From assembly GCF_014648895.1 (NCBI RefSeq), contig NZ_BMRZ01000001.1:186001-250000 (forward strand): a DNA stretch of 64,000 nucleotides, written 5' to 3'. The position numbers and the translations under genes are program-made. Positions 35,795-47,323 of this stretch are shown here, piece after piece (the stretch's first letter is position 1; each line of letters begins with the position of its first letter). The notes under the pieces are model-generated. The model had not been told where the DNA came from, did no database searches, and saw only the letters and a list, made by a program, of their open reading frames with translations. This DNA comes from Streptomyces tanashiensis. GTDB taxonomy: Bacteria > Actinomycetota > Actinomycetes > Streptomycetales > Streptomycetaceae.

Positions 35795-37393
35795 TCACTT
35801 CGAGACGTTGACGGCGGCAGGGGCGTCCGCGCCGAGCAGCTTGCCGTCAGACGTCTCGAACTGCTGCTTGAACTCCGCGATGGCGTCGGCGACGGCCGTG
35901 AGGGTGTCGTTCGACATCTTCTTGCCCTCGCGGATGGAGGTCATCAGGCCGGAGTGGCTCTGGCGCAGGTACGCCAGGAGCTCGGCCTCGAAGCGACGGA
36001 TGTCGGCGACCGGGACGTCGTCCATCTTGCCCGTGGTGCCGGCCCAGACCGAGACGACCTGGTTCTCCGTGGGCATCGGCTGGTACTGAGCCTGCTTGAG
36101 CAGCTCGACCATGCGCTGACCACGCTCCAGCTGCGCCTTCGAGGCCGAGTCCAGGTCGGAACCGAAGGCCGCGAAGGCCTCGAGCTCACGGAACTGGGCC
36201 AGGTCCACGCGGAGGCGGCCGGCGATCTGCTTCATGGCCGGGTGCTGGGCGGAGCCACCGACTCGGGAGACCGAGATACCGACGTTCAGGGCCGGACGCT
36301 GGCCGGCGTTGAACAGGTCGGACTCCAGGAAGCACTGGCCGTCGGTGATGGAGATGACGTTGGTCGGGATGAACGCGGAGACGTCGTTGGCCTTCGTCTC
36401 GACGATCGGCAGACCGGTCATCGAACCCGCGCCCAGCTCGTCCGAGAGCTTCGCGCAGCGCTCGAGGAGACGGGAGTGCAGGTAGAAGACGTCACCCGGG
36501 TAGGCCTCACGGCCCGGCGGGCGGCGCAGCAGCAGCGACACGGCGCGGTAGGCGTCGGCCTGCTTCGACAGGTCGTCGAAGACGATCAGGACGTGCTTGC
36601 CCTGGTACATCCAGTGCTGACCGATGGCGGAACCGGTGTACGGCGCCAGGTACTTGAAGCCGGCCGGGTCGGACGCCGGGGCGGCGACGATCGTCGTGTA
36701 CTCGAGCGCACCGGCCTCTTCCAGGGCGCCGCGAACGGACGCGATGGTCGAGCCCTTCTGGCCGACGGCGACGTAGATGCAGCGGACCTGCTTGTTCACG
36801 TCGCCCGAGCGCCAGTTGTCGCGCTGGTTGATGATCGTGTCGACACACAGCGCGGTCTTGCCGGTCTGACGGTCACCGATGATCAGCTGACGCTGACCAC
36901 GGCCGACCGGCGTCATGGCGTCGACGGCCTTGTAGCCGGTCTCCATCGGCTCGTGCACCGACTTACGGGCCATAACGCCCGGGGCCTGCAGCTCGAGGGC
37001 GCGGCGGCCCTCGGTCGCGATCTCGCCGAGACCGTCGATCGGGTTGCCGAGCGGGTCGACGACGCGACCCAGGTATCCCTCACCGACACCGACGGAGAGG
37101 ACCTCGCCGGTGCGCTGCACCGACTGTCCCTCCTCGATACCGCTGAACTCGCCGAGGACGATCGCACCGATCTCGCGCTCTTCGAGGTTCAGCGCGAGAC
37201 CGAGGGTCCCGTCCTCGAACTTCAGCAGCTCGTTCGCCATGGCCGAGGGAAGACCCTCGACCTTCGCGATACCGTCACCGGCCAGGCTGACCGTGCCGAC
37301 CTCCTCGCGCGAGGCCGCGTCCGGCTGGTACGACTGGACGAAGTTCTCCAGTGCGTCCCGGATCTCCTCCGGCCGGATCGTGAGCTCCGCCAT
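35795..37393 (-). CDS. atpA: ATP synthase alpha subunit
   Basis: The start is ATG 37393 ([20 protein letters not shown]), giving 532 residues. Features: nucleotide-binding [37 protein letters not shown], the regulatory arginine in [11 protein letters not shown] and an actinobacterial C-terminal extension of about 25 residues ([19 protein letters not shown]). The extension is longer than in E. coli (513) and has been linked in mycobacteria to suppression of ATP hydrolysis. It lies 149 bp downstream of atpH, across two small hairpins. Confidence 0.97.
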   Translation of the reverse strand: MAELTIRPEEIRDALENFVQSYQPDAASREEVGTVSLAGDGIAKVEGLPSAMANELLKFEDGTLGLALNLEEREIGAIVLGEFSGIEEGQSVQRTGEVLSVGVGEGYLGRVVDPLGNPIDGLGEIATEGRRALELQAPGVMARKSVHEPMETGYKAVDAMTPVGRGQRQLIIGDRQTGKTALCVDTIINQRDNWRSGDVNKQVRCIYVAVGQKGSTIASVRGALEEAGALEYTTIVAAPASDPAGFKYLAPYTGSAIGQHWMYQGKHVLIVFDDLSKQADAYRAVSLLLRRPPGREAYPGDVFYLHSRLLERCAKLSDELGAGSMTGLPIVETKANDVSAFIPTNVISITDGQCFLESDLFNAGQRPALNVGISVSRVGGSAQHPAMKQIAGRLRVDLAQFRELEAFAAFGSDLDSASKAQLERGQRMVELLKQAQYQPMPTENQVVSVWAGTTGKMDDVPVADIRRFEAELLAYLRQSHSGLMTSIREGKKMSNDTLTAVADAIAEFKQQFETSDGKLLGADAPAAVNVSK

Positions 37394-37439
37394 CTGGGTT
37401 CCCTGCTCTCCTTGTTGGGCCCGAAGTTTCTTAAGGGGT

Positions 37440-37493
37440 CTGGGGGCCGACCCCCAGGAATCTTCTGCAATCTCTGCACGGCCCAACCGGGCC
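37440..37493 (-). other. Two intercistronic hairpins between atpH and atpA
   Basis: CTGGGGG-CCGA-CCCCCAG (37440-37457) and GGCCC-AACC-GGGCC (37480-37493) lie in the 149-bp gap, which also holds TGCTGTG repeats at 37502-37516. They may act as processing or stability elements that separate F1 alpha from upstream messages. Confidence 0.5.
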
Positions 37494-37542
37494 GCTGGTG
37501 ATGCTGTGTTGCTGTGCTTCTGTGCTGTTGCGGTCGCTGCCG

Positions 37543-38358
37543 TCAGCCGGCCAGTCGACGGGTCGCCTCGCCGAGGCGCTCCGCGATGGAACCGTCGATG
37601 ACCTCGTCGCCGACGCGCACGGTGATCCCGCCGAGGACCGCGGGGTCCACGTCCAGGTTCAGGTGCATCTCGCGGCCGTACAGCTTCGCCAGTACGGCAC
37701 CGAGGCGCTGCTTCTGCCGGTCCGACAGCGGCACCGCCGAGGTGACGACGGCGACCATCCGGTCCCGGCGCGCCGCGGCGAGCTTGGACAGGGACTCGAG
37801 TCCCGCTTCCAGGCTACGTCCCCGGGGCTGGGTCACCAGACGGACGACCAGACGCTCGGTGGTCGCGTGGGCCTTGCCGCCGAGCAGGCTGCGGAGCAGC
37901 GTGCCCTTCGCGGTGGCCGTGGCGGCCTTGTCCGTCAGCGCCGAGCGGAGCTCGGTGCTGGAGGACACGATCCGGCCGAACCGGAACAGCTCGTCCTCGA
38001 CACCGTCGAGCGCGCCCGCCTTCTGCGCCGCGGTGAGGTCGGCGGTGTTCGCCAGCTCCTCGGCCGCGTCGACCAGGTCACGCGAACGCGACCAGCGGGA
38101 ACGCACCATGCCGGAGACCAGGTCGACGGTCTCGCCGCCCACCTGTCCGCGCAGGAGTCGCTGCGCGAGCTCGGCCTTGGCCTCACCCGACTGAGCGGGG
38201 TCGGTCAGGACCCGGCGCAGCGACACCTCGCGGTCGAGCAGCACGGTGACGGCGGCCAGCTCGTCCGCGAGCTTCGTCGCGTCGACCGGCGTGTTGTCGG
38301 TCAGCGCGTCGAGGGACTCACGGGCGGCGGACAGTGCCTCGCGGCTCGCTCCGTTCAT
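37543..38358 (-). CDS. atpH: ATP synthase delta subunit
   Basis: This 271-residue protein is the OSCP/delta stator subunit. The conserved C-terminal half ([50 protein letters not shown]) is clear; the N-terminal half is the helical F1-binding bundle. Actinobacterial delta is longer than the 177 residues of E. coli, here by a central insertion. It overlaps atpF by ATGA. It connects alpha to the b-subunit dimer in the peripheral stalk. Confidence 0.95.
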   Translation of the reverse strand: MNGASREALSAARESLDALTDNTPVDATKLADELAAVTVLLDREVSLRRVLTDPAQSGEAKAELAQRLLRGQVGGETVDLVSGMVRSRWSRSRDLVDAAEELANTADLTAAQKAGALDGVEDELFRFGRIVSSSTELRSALTDKAATATAKGTLLRSLLGGKAHATTERLVVRLVTQPRGRSLEAGLESLSKLAAARRDRMVAVVTSAVPLSDRQKQRLGAVLAKLYGREMHLNLDVDPAVLGGITVRVGDEVIDGSIAERLGEATRRLAG

Positions 38359-38900
38359 CGGACAGCCTCGGCCTTCTCCTCGAGCTCGTCGAGGAAGCGG
38401 TCGATGGTGCGGCTCTGGCGGGCGGTGTCCTCGAGGGACTCGCCTACCAGCTTGCCGGCCAGGTCGGTGGCGAGCTTGCCCACGTCCTGACGCAGCGACG
38501 CGGACGCGGCCTTGCGGTCGGCCTCGATCTGCGTGTGGCCGGCCGCGATGATCTCCTCGCGCTGGCGCTGGCCTTCCGCCTTCATCTCCTGGATGATCGC
38601 GGTGCCCTGCTCCGTCGCCTCCTGGCGAAGACGCGCGGCCTCGTGGCGGGCCTCGGCGAGCTGGGCCTTGTACTGCTCCAGCACACTCTGAGCCTCGATC
38701 TGGGCCGACTCGGCCTTCTCGATGCCACCCTCGATGGCCTCGCGACGCTCGTCCAGAACCTTGTTGATGTTCGGGAGGAGCTTCTTGGCGAGGAAGCCGA
38801 AGACGATGACGAAGGCGATCAGGCCGATGACGAGCTCGTCGAGATGCGGGATCAGAGGAGGCTGGGGCTCCTCCGCCTGCGCAAGAAGAAGCGCGTTCAC
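38355..38900 (-). CDS. atpF: ATP synthase b subunit
   Basis: The start is GTG 38900 (VNALLLAQAEEPQPPLIPHL) with GGAAGG 8 bases upstream, giving 181 residues. One membrane helix (LDELVIGLIAFVIVFGFLAK) is followed by a long amphipathic coiled coil (INKVLDERREAIEGGIEKAE onward), as in peripheral stalk b subunits. It lies 40 bp after atpE and is coupled to atpH by an ATGA overlap. Confidence 0.96.
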   Translation of the reverse strand: MNALLLAQAEEPQPPLIPHLDELVIGLIAFVIVFGFLAKKLLPNINKVLDERREAIEGGIEKAESAQIEAQSVLEQYKAQLAEARHEAARLRQEATEQGTAIIQEMKAEGQRQREEIIAAGHTQIEADRKAASASLRQDVGKLATDLAGKLVGESLEDTARQSRTIDRFLDELEEKAEAVR

Positions 38901-38940
38901 ATCAGTGCCTTCCGTAAAAGAATCGGGCAGTCGGTCCGGC

Positions 38941-40108
<1,168 letters not shown>

Positions 40109-40333
40109 CGCGGGCTCCTTCAGCGTGGCGCATAGGTACGGCAACCTCGTTGTGTCGGCGCGGCGCGCAGCCGCGGGTCGGCACTGGACTGGTCTTACGG
40201 ATAAGGGGGCGGCGGTTCGGCATCGAGCCTCTCGCTGGGACAGGCGCCGTTTCGGATGCCCGCGTCCGCAGTGCCGCAGTTGGCACCGGACGATAGCAGG
40301 AAGCCGAACGCGGCTTTATCCCGGCCCTACCCT

Positions 40334-40747
40334 TCACGACTTCGGCCCCGAGTTTCCGGGGTCGATGTACGTGATCTTGGCCTTCATGTAGGCCCGGGCC
40401 TGTGCGGCGACCCACACCACGGTCGTCGCGAGCAGCGTGAAGGCGAAGGCCTTGAAGTCGAACAGCGTCGTGTTCTTGAGCAAGGCCAGGAAGATGAAGA
40501 GCACCAGCAGCTGGGCCGTGTAGAGCATGAGCCCCATGGCCTGGAAGAGGTGCGGAAGCGACTTCGCCGTCCGCTGGAGAACCAGCTGCCCGATCCCCAT
40601 GAAGAGAAGGACCACCAGGGTGCCGACGACGGCACCGATCGCACCCTTGCCACCGGCGACCACCCCGCTGATCACCGTGGCGACGGCGCCGACGGCTGCG
40701 GTGGGTACGGCGGTGTGCAGAAGGATGCGTGCGTCGTTCGACGGCAT
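40334..40747 (-). CDS. atpI: AtpI-like membrane protein, first gene of the ATP synthase operon
   Basis: The start is ATG 40747 (MPSNDARILLHTAVPTAAVG) with GGAGA upstream, giving 137 residues. Four hydrophobic segments (VGAVATVISGVVAGG, GAVVGTLVVLLFMGIG, MLYTAQLLVLFIFLALL and FTLLATTVVWVAAQARAY) match the AtpI/UncI pattern, although primary similarity in this family is low. AtpI is thought to help c-ring assembly or Mg/Ca handling. Position at the head of the operon supports the call more than sequence does. Confidence 0.8.
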   Translation of the reverse strand: MPSNDARILLHTAVPTAAVGAVATVISGVVAGGKGAIGAVVGTLVVLLFMGIGQLVLQRTAKSLPHLFQAMGLMLYTAQLLVLFIFLALLKNTTLFDFKAFAFTLLATTVVWVAAQARAYMKAKITYIDPGNSGPKS

Positions 40748-40874
40748 GGCGGTGTCTCCGCTTGCTCTGGAGGGGGCGATGGTGTCGTCATGGACGAGCG
40801 TAAGCCCGGTCCGAGGTGGGTCTCGGGGCCAACAGACCGTCGCACTACGGTCTTTCGGCACTGTCGCCGGGTCT

Positions 40875-40890
40875 CGTGAACCGTATCACA
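40875..40890. promoter_or_regulatory. Crp-like palindrome 1 upstream of atp operon
   Basis: CGTGA-ACCGTA-TCACA differs at one end base from the TGTGA-N6-TCACA consensus. It lies about 130 bp upstream of atpI in an AT-rich pocket. Confidence 0.5.
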
Positions 40891-40919
40891 AACTATTTGA
40901 ATAGGTCTTTACCCATAAG

Positions 40920-40937
40920 GTGTGCCAACAGTCACAC
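40920..40937. promoter_or_regulatory. Crp-like palindrome 2 upstream of atp operon
   Basis: GTGTG-N8-CACAC, containing GTG-N6-G-N-CAC exactly as in the Streptomyces Crp motif that I recall. Its centre is 46 bp from palindrome 1. Confidence 0.5.
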
Positions 40938-41011
40938 ATGAGAGTTACCCCGCGCGTGTGTGCGCGACAGCGAGGCACCTTGTCTGCTATTGGCCCCGGA
41001 TGGGGCTTTCG

Positions 41012-42346
41012 TCAACCGCGCGCCCCGGCCTTACTCCTGTCGGAGAAGCGCGAACGGTGACCGATGGCGGTCGCCCCGTTGACCCCCGCGGGCACGGGCT
41101 CCCGCTCCTCCTCCGCGGACTCGGCCGCCTCGGCGGACGCGGCGGGCCCGTCGGCCCCCGCCGGCACGACGGCCGGCTTGCGACGGCGGTAGCGCGGCGG
41201 CACGACGGACTGGGCCCAGCGGGGAGCGCGCGGCGTGAACCGCGGCAGCAGGAGCAGCACCAGGCCGATCGCGCTCAGCGCGACGACCCCGAGGACGATC
41301 CACATCGAGGTCGAGTGGACCGAGTAGGCCAGCGTGCCGAAGGCGATGAGCGCCGACCAGAAGTACATGATCAGGACCGCGCGGCTGTGCGAGTGCCCGA
41401 TCTCCAGGAGCCGGTGGTGCAGGTGGCCGCGGTCGGCCGCGAACGGCGACTGGCCCTTCCACGTACGGCGCACGATCGCCAGGACCAGGTCGGCCATGGG
41501 GATCGCGATGATCGTGAGCGGCAGCACGAGCGGGATGAAGACGGGCAGGGCGGCGTGCGTGGCCTGCCGGGTCGAACCCTCGAAGATCTTCAGCGCGTCC
41601 GGGTCGACCTGGCCGGTGATCGAGATGGCGGAGGCCGCCAGGATCAGGCCGATCAGCATCGAGCCGGAGTCGCCCATGAAGATCCGCGCCGGGTGCATGT
41701 TGTGCGGGAGGAAGCCCAGGCACATGCCCATGAGGATGGCGGCGAACAGGGTCGCGGGGGCGGCCGCCTCGATCGTGTAGCCGTACCAGAGGCGGTACGC
41801 GTACAGGAAGAAGGCCGCGGCGGCGATGCAGACCATGCCGGCGGCGAGACCGTCGAGGCCGTCGACGAAGTTCACGGCGTTGATGGTGAGGACCACCAGG
41901 GCCACCGTGAGGAGCGTGCCCTGCCAGGGCGTGAGGGCGACCGTGCCGACACCGGGGATCGGCAGCCACAGGATCGTCAGACCCTGCGCGACCATCACAC
42001 CGGCCGAGATCATCTGCGCGCCCAGCTTGATGAGCGCGTCCAGCTCGAACTTGTCGTCGAGGACGCCGATGAGCCAGATCAGCGCGGCGCCGGAGAGCAG
42101 CGCGCGGGGCTCGTTGGACTGCTCGAAGACGCTGTTCAGGTTCTGCAGGTGGTCGGCGACCAGCAGTCCCGCGCACAGCCCGAAGAACATGGCGATGCCA
42201 CCGAGCCGCGGAGTCGGTTCTCGGTGTACGTCGCGGGCGCGGATCTCCGGCATCGCCCCGGTCGCGATGGCGAACTTCCGCACCGGCCCGGTGAGCAGAT
42301 AGGTCACCGCAGCCGTGACACAGAGCGTCAGCAGGTAATCACGCAC
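41012..42346 (-). CDS. MraY/WecA-family polyprenyl-phosphate sugar-1-phosphate transferase
   Basis: GTG 42346 (VRDYLLTLCVTAAVTYLLTG) is chosen since GGGG precedes it at good spacing; a -10 element at 42391-42386 makes a start at 42385 unlikely. About 444 residues with ten or eleven membrane helices and the family motifs REPTPRLGGIAMF, VDGLDGLAAG with preceding LTINAVNF, and the His-rich loop DRGHLHHRLLEIGHS. The C-terminal tail of about 90 residues is cytosolic and rich in Arg, Pro and Glu. The family moves UDP-HexNAc to undecaprenyl phosphate. The HLHHRL loop points to a WecA/TagO-like rather than MraY role, e.g. wall polymer synthesis. Confidence 0.88.
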   Translation of the reverse strand: MRDYLLTLCVTAAVTYLLTGPVRKFAIATGAMPEIRARDVHREPTPRLGGIAMFFGLCAGLLVADHLQNLNSVFEQSNEPRALLSGAALIWLIGVLDDKFELDALIKLGAQMISAGVMVAQGLTILWLPIPGVGTVALTPWQGTLLTVALVVLTINAVNFVDGLDGLAAGMVCIAAAAFFLYAYRLWYGYTIEAAAPATLFAAILMGMCLGFLPHNMHPARIFMGDSGSMLIGLILAASAISITGQVDPDALKIFEGSTRQATHAALPVFIPLVLPLTIIAIPMADLVLAIVRRTWKGQSPFAADRGHLHHRLLEIGHSHSRAVLIMYFWSALIAFGTLAYSVHSTSMWIVLGVVALSAIGLVLLLLPRFTPRAPRWAQSVVPPRYRRRKPAVVPAGADGPAASAEAAESAEEEREPVPAGVNGATAIGHRSRFSDRSKAGARG

Positions 42347-42385
42347 GGGCTGCCCCACAGGAATAGCTGGCCATCTCAGCCCCAC

Positions 42386-42391
42386 ACCCTA
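42386..42391 (-). promoter_or_regulatory. -10 element of the WecA-like gene
   Basis: TAGGGT on the minus strand, with a predicted transcript start near 42379, about 33 bases before the GTG at 42346. Confidence 0.4.
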
Positions 42392-42453
42392 GCCGTGCCG
42401 TCCATGTGCTTGGAGACACACGGGCCGTCCGAACGGTTGCGCTCGGGCTCGGG

Positions 42454-43701
<1,248 letters not shown>

Positions 43702-43707
43702 GCCACC

Positions 43708-43713
43708 AATGTA
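43708..43713 (-). promoter_or_regulatory. glyA -10 element, leaderless arrangement
   Basis: TACATT on the minus strand, 6 bases before the ATG. Confidence 0.4.
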
Positions 43714-43773
43714 GGCGCGCCCCCGCACCCCCGCCTGTCGGCTCCTCCTGACGCACCCCTCGCACCGCCGATG

Positions 43774-43972
43774 CCGTCAGCGCCGCGCCGAGACCCCCGT
43801 CAGGGCCGTCACCACAGGGACCCGATCCCCGACGCGCCCCTCGCACCGCTCGGCCCCGAGGGGCCTCCCGGGCTTCGCGGCGCTGCGGCGGCCTCCGACC
43901 GCCGCTCACGGCCGAAGCCCCAGGGCCCGTCAGCGCCGCGCCGAGACCCCCGTCAGGGCCGTCACCACAGGG
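43774..43972. repeat. 46-bp direct repeat duplicating the phosphatase 3' end
   Basis: Positions 43774-43819 and 43927-43972 are identical over 46 bp, offset 153. The right copy codes for the C-terminus (PVVTALTGVSARR and stop) of the phosphatase-like gene; the left copy is the same sequence repeated in the noncoding gap. A 17-bp related repeat, ACGC(A/G)CCCCTCGCACCG, is at 43751 and 43832. Confidence 0.85.
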
Positions 43973-44580
43973 TCCAGTGCCTGGTTGATCTCGTCGCCGA
44001 TGGAGCGGAAGAAGGTGATCGGGGCGCCGTACGGGTCGTTGACCTCGTCCGCGTCCACCGAGGGGGCCAGGAGCCACCCGCGTAGAGCCGCCGCCGCGCG
44101 GACCAGGGCCCTGGCGCGTTCCACCATGCCCTCGTCGCGCGGGTCCGGGAGCGTCGCCGGGTCGATCGCGCGGACCAGGCGGGTGAACTCCTTCAGCGTG
44201 AAGGTCCGCAGGCCCGCCGAGTGGCCCATCGAGATGACCTGCGCGCGGTGGTCTCGGGTGGCCGTCAGGACCAGGTCGGCGCGGATGACGTGCTCGTCGA
44301 GGAGCTCGCGGCCGACGAAGCCGCTGTAGTCCGCGCCGAAGTCGGCGAGGACCAGTTCCGCGTTGGCCTCCATCGGGGCGCCCTCGTGGCCCCAGGTGCC
44401 CGCGCTCTCCACGATCAGGCCGCCGCCGAGGGGGTCGCCGAGGCGGTCGCTCAGGGCATGGCGGGTCAGCCGCTCGGTGATCGGCGAGCGGCAGACGTTG
44501 CCGGTGCTGACGTGGAGGATGCGGAAGGTGCTGCTGTCGTCGTCGAACCCCGCTATGCCACGCCCCTCAGGGGCGGTCAA
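43930..44580 (-). CDS. Low-molecular-weight phosphatase homologue lacking the nucleophilic Cys
   Basis: The start is TTG 44580, which overlaps the TsaC-like stop (TTGA) and has GAGG at good spacing; 216 residues. The active-site loop reads HVSTGNVCRSPITE, where the canonical sequence is V-C-x-G-N-x-C-R-S. Asn, the second Cys, Arg and Ser are kept, but the nucleophilic Cys is Ser. The general-acid region near VNDPYGAPITFF is kept. It is also longer than the usual 150 residues, by an N-terminal tail and C-terminal helices. As I recall this Ser is also present in Streptomyces homologues. It is coupled to the TsaC-like gene. Confidence 0.85.
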   Translation of the reverse strand: MTAPEGRGIAGFDDDSSTFRILHVSTGNVCRSPITERLTRHALSDRLGDPLGGGLIVESAGTWGHEGAPMEANAELVLADFGADYSGFVGRELLDEHVIRADLVLTATRDHRAQVISMGHSAGLRTFTLKEFTRLVRAIDPATLPDPRDEGMVERARALVRAAAALRGWLLAPSVDADEVNDPYGAPITFFRSIGDEINQALDPVVTALTGVSARR

Positions 44581-45224
44581 CTGGCCACCTCGAGGTCGGG
44601 TACGACCTTCCGGAGCTCCTCCGGGGACAGCGCGCCCTCGCGCAGCAGCACCGGCACCTTGCCCGTGACGTCGACGATGGACGAGGGGACGAGGCCGGGG
44701 ATCGGGCCGCCGTCGAGGTAGACGGAGACGGAGTCGCCGAGCATGCCCTGCGCCGCGTCGCAGTCCTCCGGCGCCGGGTGGCCGGTGAGGTTGGCCGAGG
44801 TGACGGCCATCGGGCCGACCTCGGTGAGCAGTTCGATGGCGACCGGGTGCAGCGGCATCCGGATGGCGACGGTCCCCCGGCTGTCGCCGAGGTCCCACTG
44901 GAGGGAGGGCTGGTGCTTGGCGACGAGGGTGAGCGGGCCGGGCCAGAAGGCGTCGACGAGCTCCCAGGCCTGCTCGGAGAAGTCGGTGACCAGGCCGTGG
45001 AGGGTGTTCGGGGAGCCGATGAGCACGGGCGTGGGCATGCCGCGGCCGCTGCCCTTGGCGGACAGCAGGTCCCCGACGGCCTCGCTGCTGAAGGCGTCCG
45101 CCCCGATCCCGTACACGGTGTCGGTGGGCAGCACGACCAGCTCGCCCCGGCGGACGGCGGACGCGGCCTCGCGCAGACCGGTCACGCGGTCGGTCGCCTC
45201 GTTGCAGTCGTATCGCCGTGCCAT
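44577..45224 (-). CDS. L-threonylcarbamoyladenylate synthase (TsaC/Sua5 family)
   Basis: The 215-residue protein has the YrdC fold: LVVLPTDTVYGIGADAFSSE, the KGSGRGMPTPVLIGSP loop, WPGPLTLVAK and PMAVTSANLTGHPAPED are all diagnostic. It makes threonylcarbamoyl-AMP from threonine, bicarbonate and ATP for t6A37 in tRNA. It is the short TsaC type without the C-terminal Sua5 domain. ATG 45224 has GAGGAGG at a long spacing. It is next to prmC and prfA, a conserved translation cluster. Confidence 0.93.
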   Translation of the reverse strand: MARRYDCNEATDRVTGLREAASAVRRGELVVLPTDTVYGIGADAFSSEAVGDLLSAKGSGRGMPTPVLIGSPNTLHGLVTDFSEQAWELVDAFWPGPLTLVAKHQPSLQWDLGDSRGTVAIRMPLHPVAIELLTEVGPMAVTSANLTGHPAPEDCDAAQGMLGDSVSVYLDGGPIPGLVPSSIVDVTGKVPVLLREGALSPEELRKVVPDLEVAS

Positions 45225-45264
45225 CAGTTCCCGGCCTCCTCGTACGCGTCGTTCGTCATGGCGC

Positions 45265-46110
45265 TCATGGCATCGCCTTGCGTGCGGTCGCGAAACGCGG
45301 CCGGTTGTTCAGGTCCGGGTGGTCGGCGGCGTCCGCCCAGCCGGCCTCCTCGTTGAAGATCCACGGCACCTGCCCGCCCTGGGTGTCCGCGTGCTCGATG
45401 ACGACGAGGCCGCCGGGGCGCAGGAGCCGGTGGGCCGTGCGCTCGATGCCGCGGATGGTGTCGAGACCGTCCTCGCCGGAGAAGAGGGCCATCTCCGGGT
45501 CGTGGTCACGGGCCTCGGGCGCCACGTACTCCCACTCGGTGAGCGGGATGTACGGCGGGTTGGAGATGACCAGGTCGACCTGGCCGTCCAGCTCGGGCAG
45601 CGCGGTGAGCGCGTCGCCCTGGTGGACGGTGACGCGGGAGCCCTCGGCGTTCTTGCGGGTCCACACGAGGGCGTCGTCGGAGAGCTCGACGGCGTGCACG
45701 CGCGAGCGCGGCACCTCCTGGGCCATGGCGAGGGCGATGGCCCCGGAGCCGGTGCACAGGTCGACGATGAGCGGCTCGACGACGTCCATGGCGCGTACGG
45801 CGTCTATGGCCCACCCGACGACCGACTCGGTCTCCGGGCGCGGCACGAAGACGCCGGGCCCCACCTGGAGCTCCAGGTAGCGGAAGAACGCCCGTCCGGT
45901 GATGTGCTGGAGCGGCTCGCGCGCCTCGCGGCGGGCGACGGCCTCCCAGTAGCGGGCGTCGAAGTCCGCGTCCTTGACGTTGTGCAGCTCCCCCCGCTTG
46001 ACGCCGTGCACGAACGCGGCGAGCTCCTCGGCGTCGAAACGCGGTGAGGGAACGCCGGCGTCGGCCAGCCGCTGGGTGGCCTGGGCCACCTCGGCAAGCA
46101 GCAGGTTCAC
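45265..46110 (-). CDS. prmC: PrmC, release factor glutamine methyltransferase
   Basis: Start GTG 46110, GGAGGA 6 bases upstream; 281 residues. The N-terminal helical domain (LLLAEVAQATQRLADAGVPS) precedes an S-adenosylmethionine-dependent methyltransferase with IVDLCTGSGAIALAMA and the catalytic ISNPPYIPLTEWEYV. It methylates Gln in the GGQ motif of RF1 and RF2; prfA is just upstream (40 bp), the usual partner. Confidence 0.95.
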   Translation of the reverse strand: MNLLLAEVAQATQRLADAGVPSPRFDAEELAAFVHGVKRGELHNVKDADFDARYWEAVARREAREPLQHITGRAFFRYLELQVGPGVFVPRPETESVVGWAIDAVRAMDVVEPLIVDLCTGSGAIALAMAQEVPRSRVHAVELSDDALVWTRKNAEGSRVTVHQGDALTALPELDGQVDLVISNPPYIPLTEWEYVAPEARDHDPEMALFSGEDGLDTIRGIERTAHRLLRPGGLVVIEHADTQGGQVPWIFNEEAGWADAADHPDLNNRPRFATARKAMP

Positions 46111-46150
46111 GCTGGTCCTCCGTGGTGCGGGGTGGGGCTTGAGGGGGGCC

Positions 46151-47227
46151 TTACGCTGCGGCGAGCTTCGCCGCCGAGTCGGCGTCGACGCACGCCTGGA
46201 TCATGGCGTCCAGGTCGCCGTCGAGCACCTGGTCCAGGTTGTACGCCTTGAAGCCGACGCGGTGGTCCGAGATCCGGTTCTCCGGGAAGTTGTACGTACG
46301 GATCTTCTCGGACCGGTCGACGGTGCGGACCTGGCTGCGGCGGGCGTCGGCGGCCTCGGCCTCGGCCTTCTCCTGCGCGGCGGCGAGGAGCCGGGAGCGC
46401 AGGATGCGCATCGCCTGCTCCTTGTTCTGGAGCTGGCTCTTCTCGTTCTGGCAGGAGGCGACGATGCCGGTCGGCAGGTGGGTGATGCGGACGGCGGAGT
46501 CGGTGGTGTTGACCGACTGGCCGCCGGGGCCCGACGAGCGGTAGACGTCGATGCGCAGGTCGTTGGCGTGGACCTCGACCTCGACCTCCTCGGCCTCGGG
46601 CGTGACGAGGACGCCGGCGGCGGAGGTGTGGATGCGGCCGGCGGACTCGGTCGCGGGCACGCGCTGCACGCGGTGCACCCCGCCCTCGTACTTCAGGCGC
46701 GCCCAGACGCCCTGGCCGGGCTCGGTGGCGCCGTTGCCGCCCTTGGTCTTCACGGCGACCTGGACGTCCTTGTAGCCGCCCAGCTCGGACTCGGTGGCGT
46801 CGATGATCTCGGTCTTCCAGCCGACGCGCTCGGCGTACCGGAGGTACATCCGGAGGAGGTCGCCGGCGAAGAGGGCGGACTCGTCGCCGCCCGCGCCCGC
46901 CTTGATCTCCAGGATGACGTCCTTGTCGTCGCTCGGGTCGCGCGGGACGAGGAGCAGGCGGAGCTTCTCGGTGAGCTCCTCCCGGTCCTTCTCCAGCTGC
47001 TTGACCTCGGCGGCGAAGTCCGGGTCGTCGTGCATCAGCTCGCGGGCGGTCTCGATGTCGTCACCGGTCTGCTTCCAGGAGCGGTAGGTGGCGACGATCG
47101 GGGTCAGCTCGGCGTAGCGCTTGTTGAGCTTGCGCGCGTTCGCCTGATCGGCGTGGACCGAAGGGTCCGCGAGCTTCGTCTCGAGATCGGCGTGCTCGCC
47201 GACCAGTTCCTCGACCGCCTCGAACAT
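46151..47227 (-). CDS. prfA: Peptide chain release factor 1
   Basis: The 358-residue protein contains the codon-reading PAT motif in [18 protein letters not shown] and the catalytic GGQ in [16 protein letters not shown]. The coiled N-terminus ([20 protein letters not shown]) is typical. It recognises UAA and UAG and triggers peptide release. It follows rpmE by 96 bp across a hairpin and precedes prmC. Confidence 0.97.
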   Translation of the reverse strand: MFEAVEELVGEHADLETKLADPSVHADQANARKLNKRYAELTPIVATYRSWKQTGDDIETARELMHDDPDFAAEVKQLEKDREELTEKLRLLLVPRDPSDDKDVILEIKAGAGGDESALFAGDLLRMYLRYAERVGWKTEIIDATESELGGYKDVQVAVKTKGGNGATEPGQGVWARLKYEGGVHRVQRVPATESAGRIHTSAAGVLVTPEAEEVEVEVHANDLRIDVYRSSGPGGQSVNTTDSAVRITHLPTGIVASCQNEKSQLQNKEQAMRILRSRLLAAAQEKAEAEAADARRSQVRTVDRSEKIRTYNFPENRISDHRVGFKAYNLDQVLDGDLDAMIQACVDADSAAKLAAA

Positions 47228-47270
47228 CGGGGGCTCCTGGGGTTTTCGTCAGTTGCTACGGGACGGCAAA

Positions 47271-47314
47271 GCGCCGGTCCCGGCCACCCGCGCGGGGCGA
47301 CCGAGGACCGGCGC
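47271..47314 (-). terminator. Hairpin between rpmE and prfA
   Basis: GCGCCGGTCC and GGACCGGCGC form a perfect 10-bp stem enclosing 24 bases that include the self-complementary CCCGCGCGGG. Confidence 0.65.
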
Positions 47315-47323
47315 AGGGGCTCG

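Noticed and set aside
41012..42346. mraY proper (lipid I synthesis)
   Set aside because: It is outside the division and wall cluster, and its HLHHRL loop and long charged tail fit WecA/TagO-like enzymes better.
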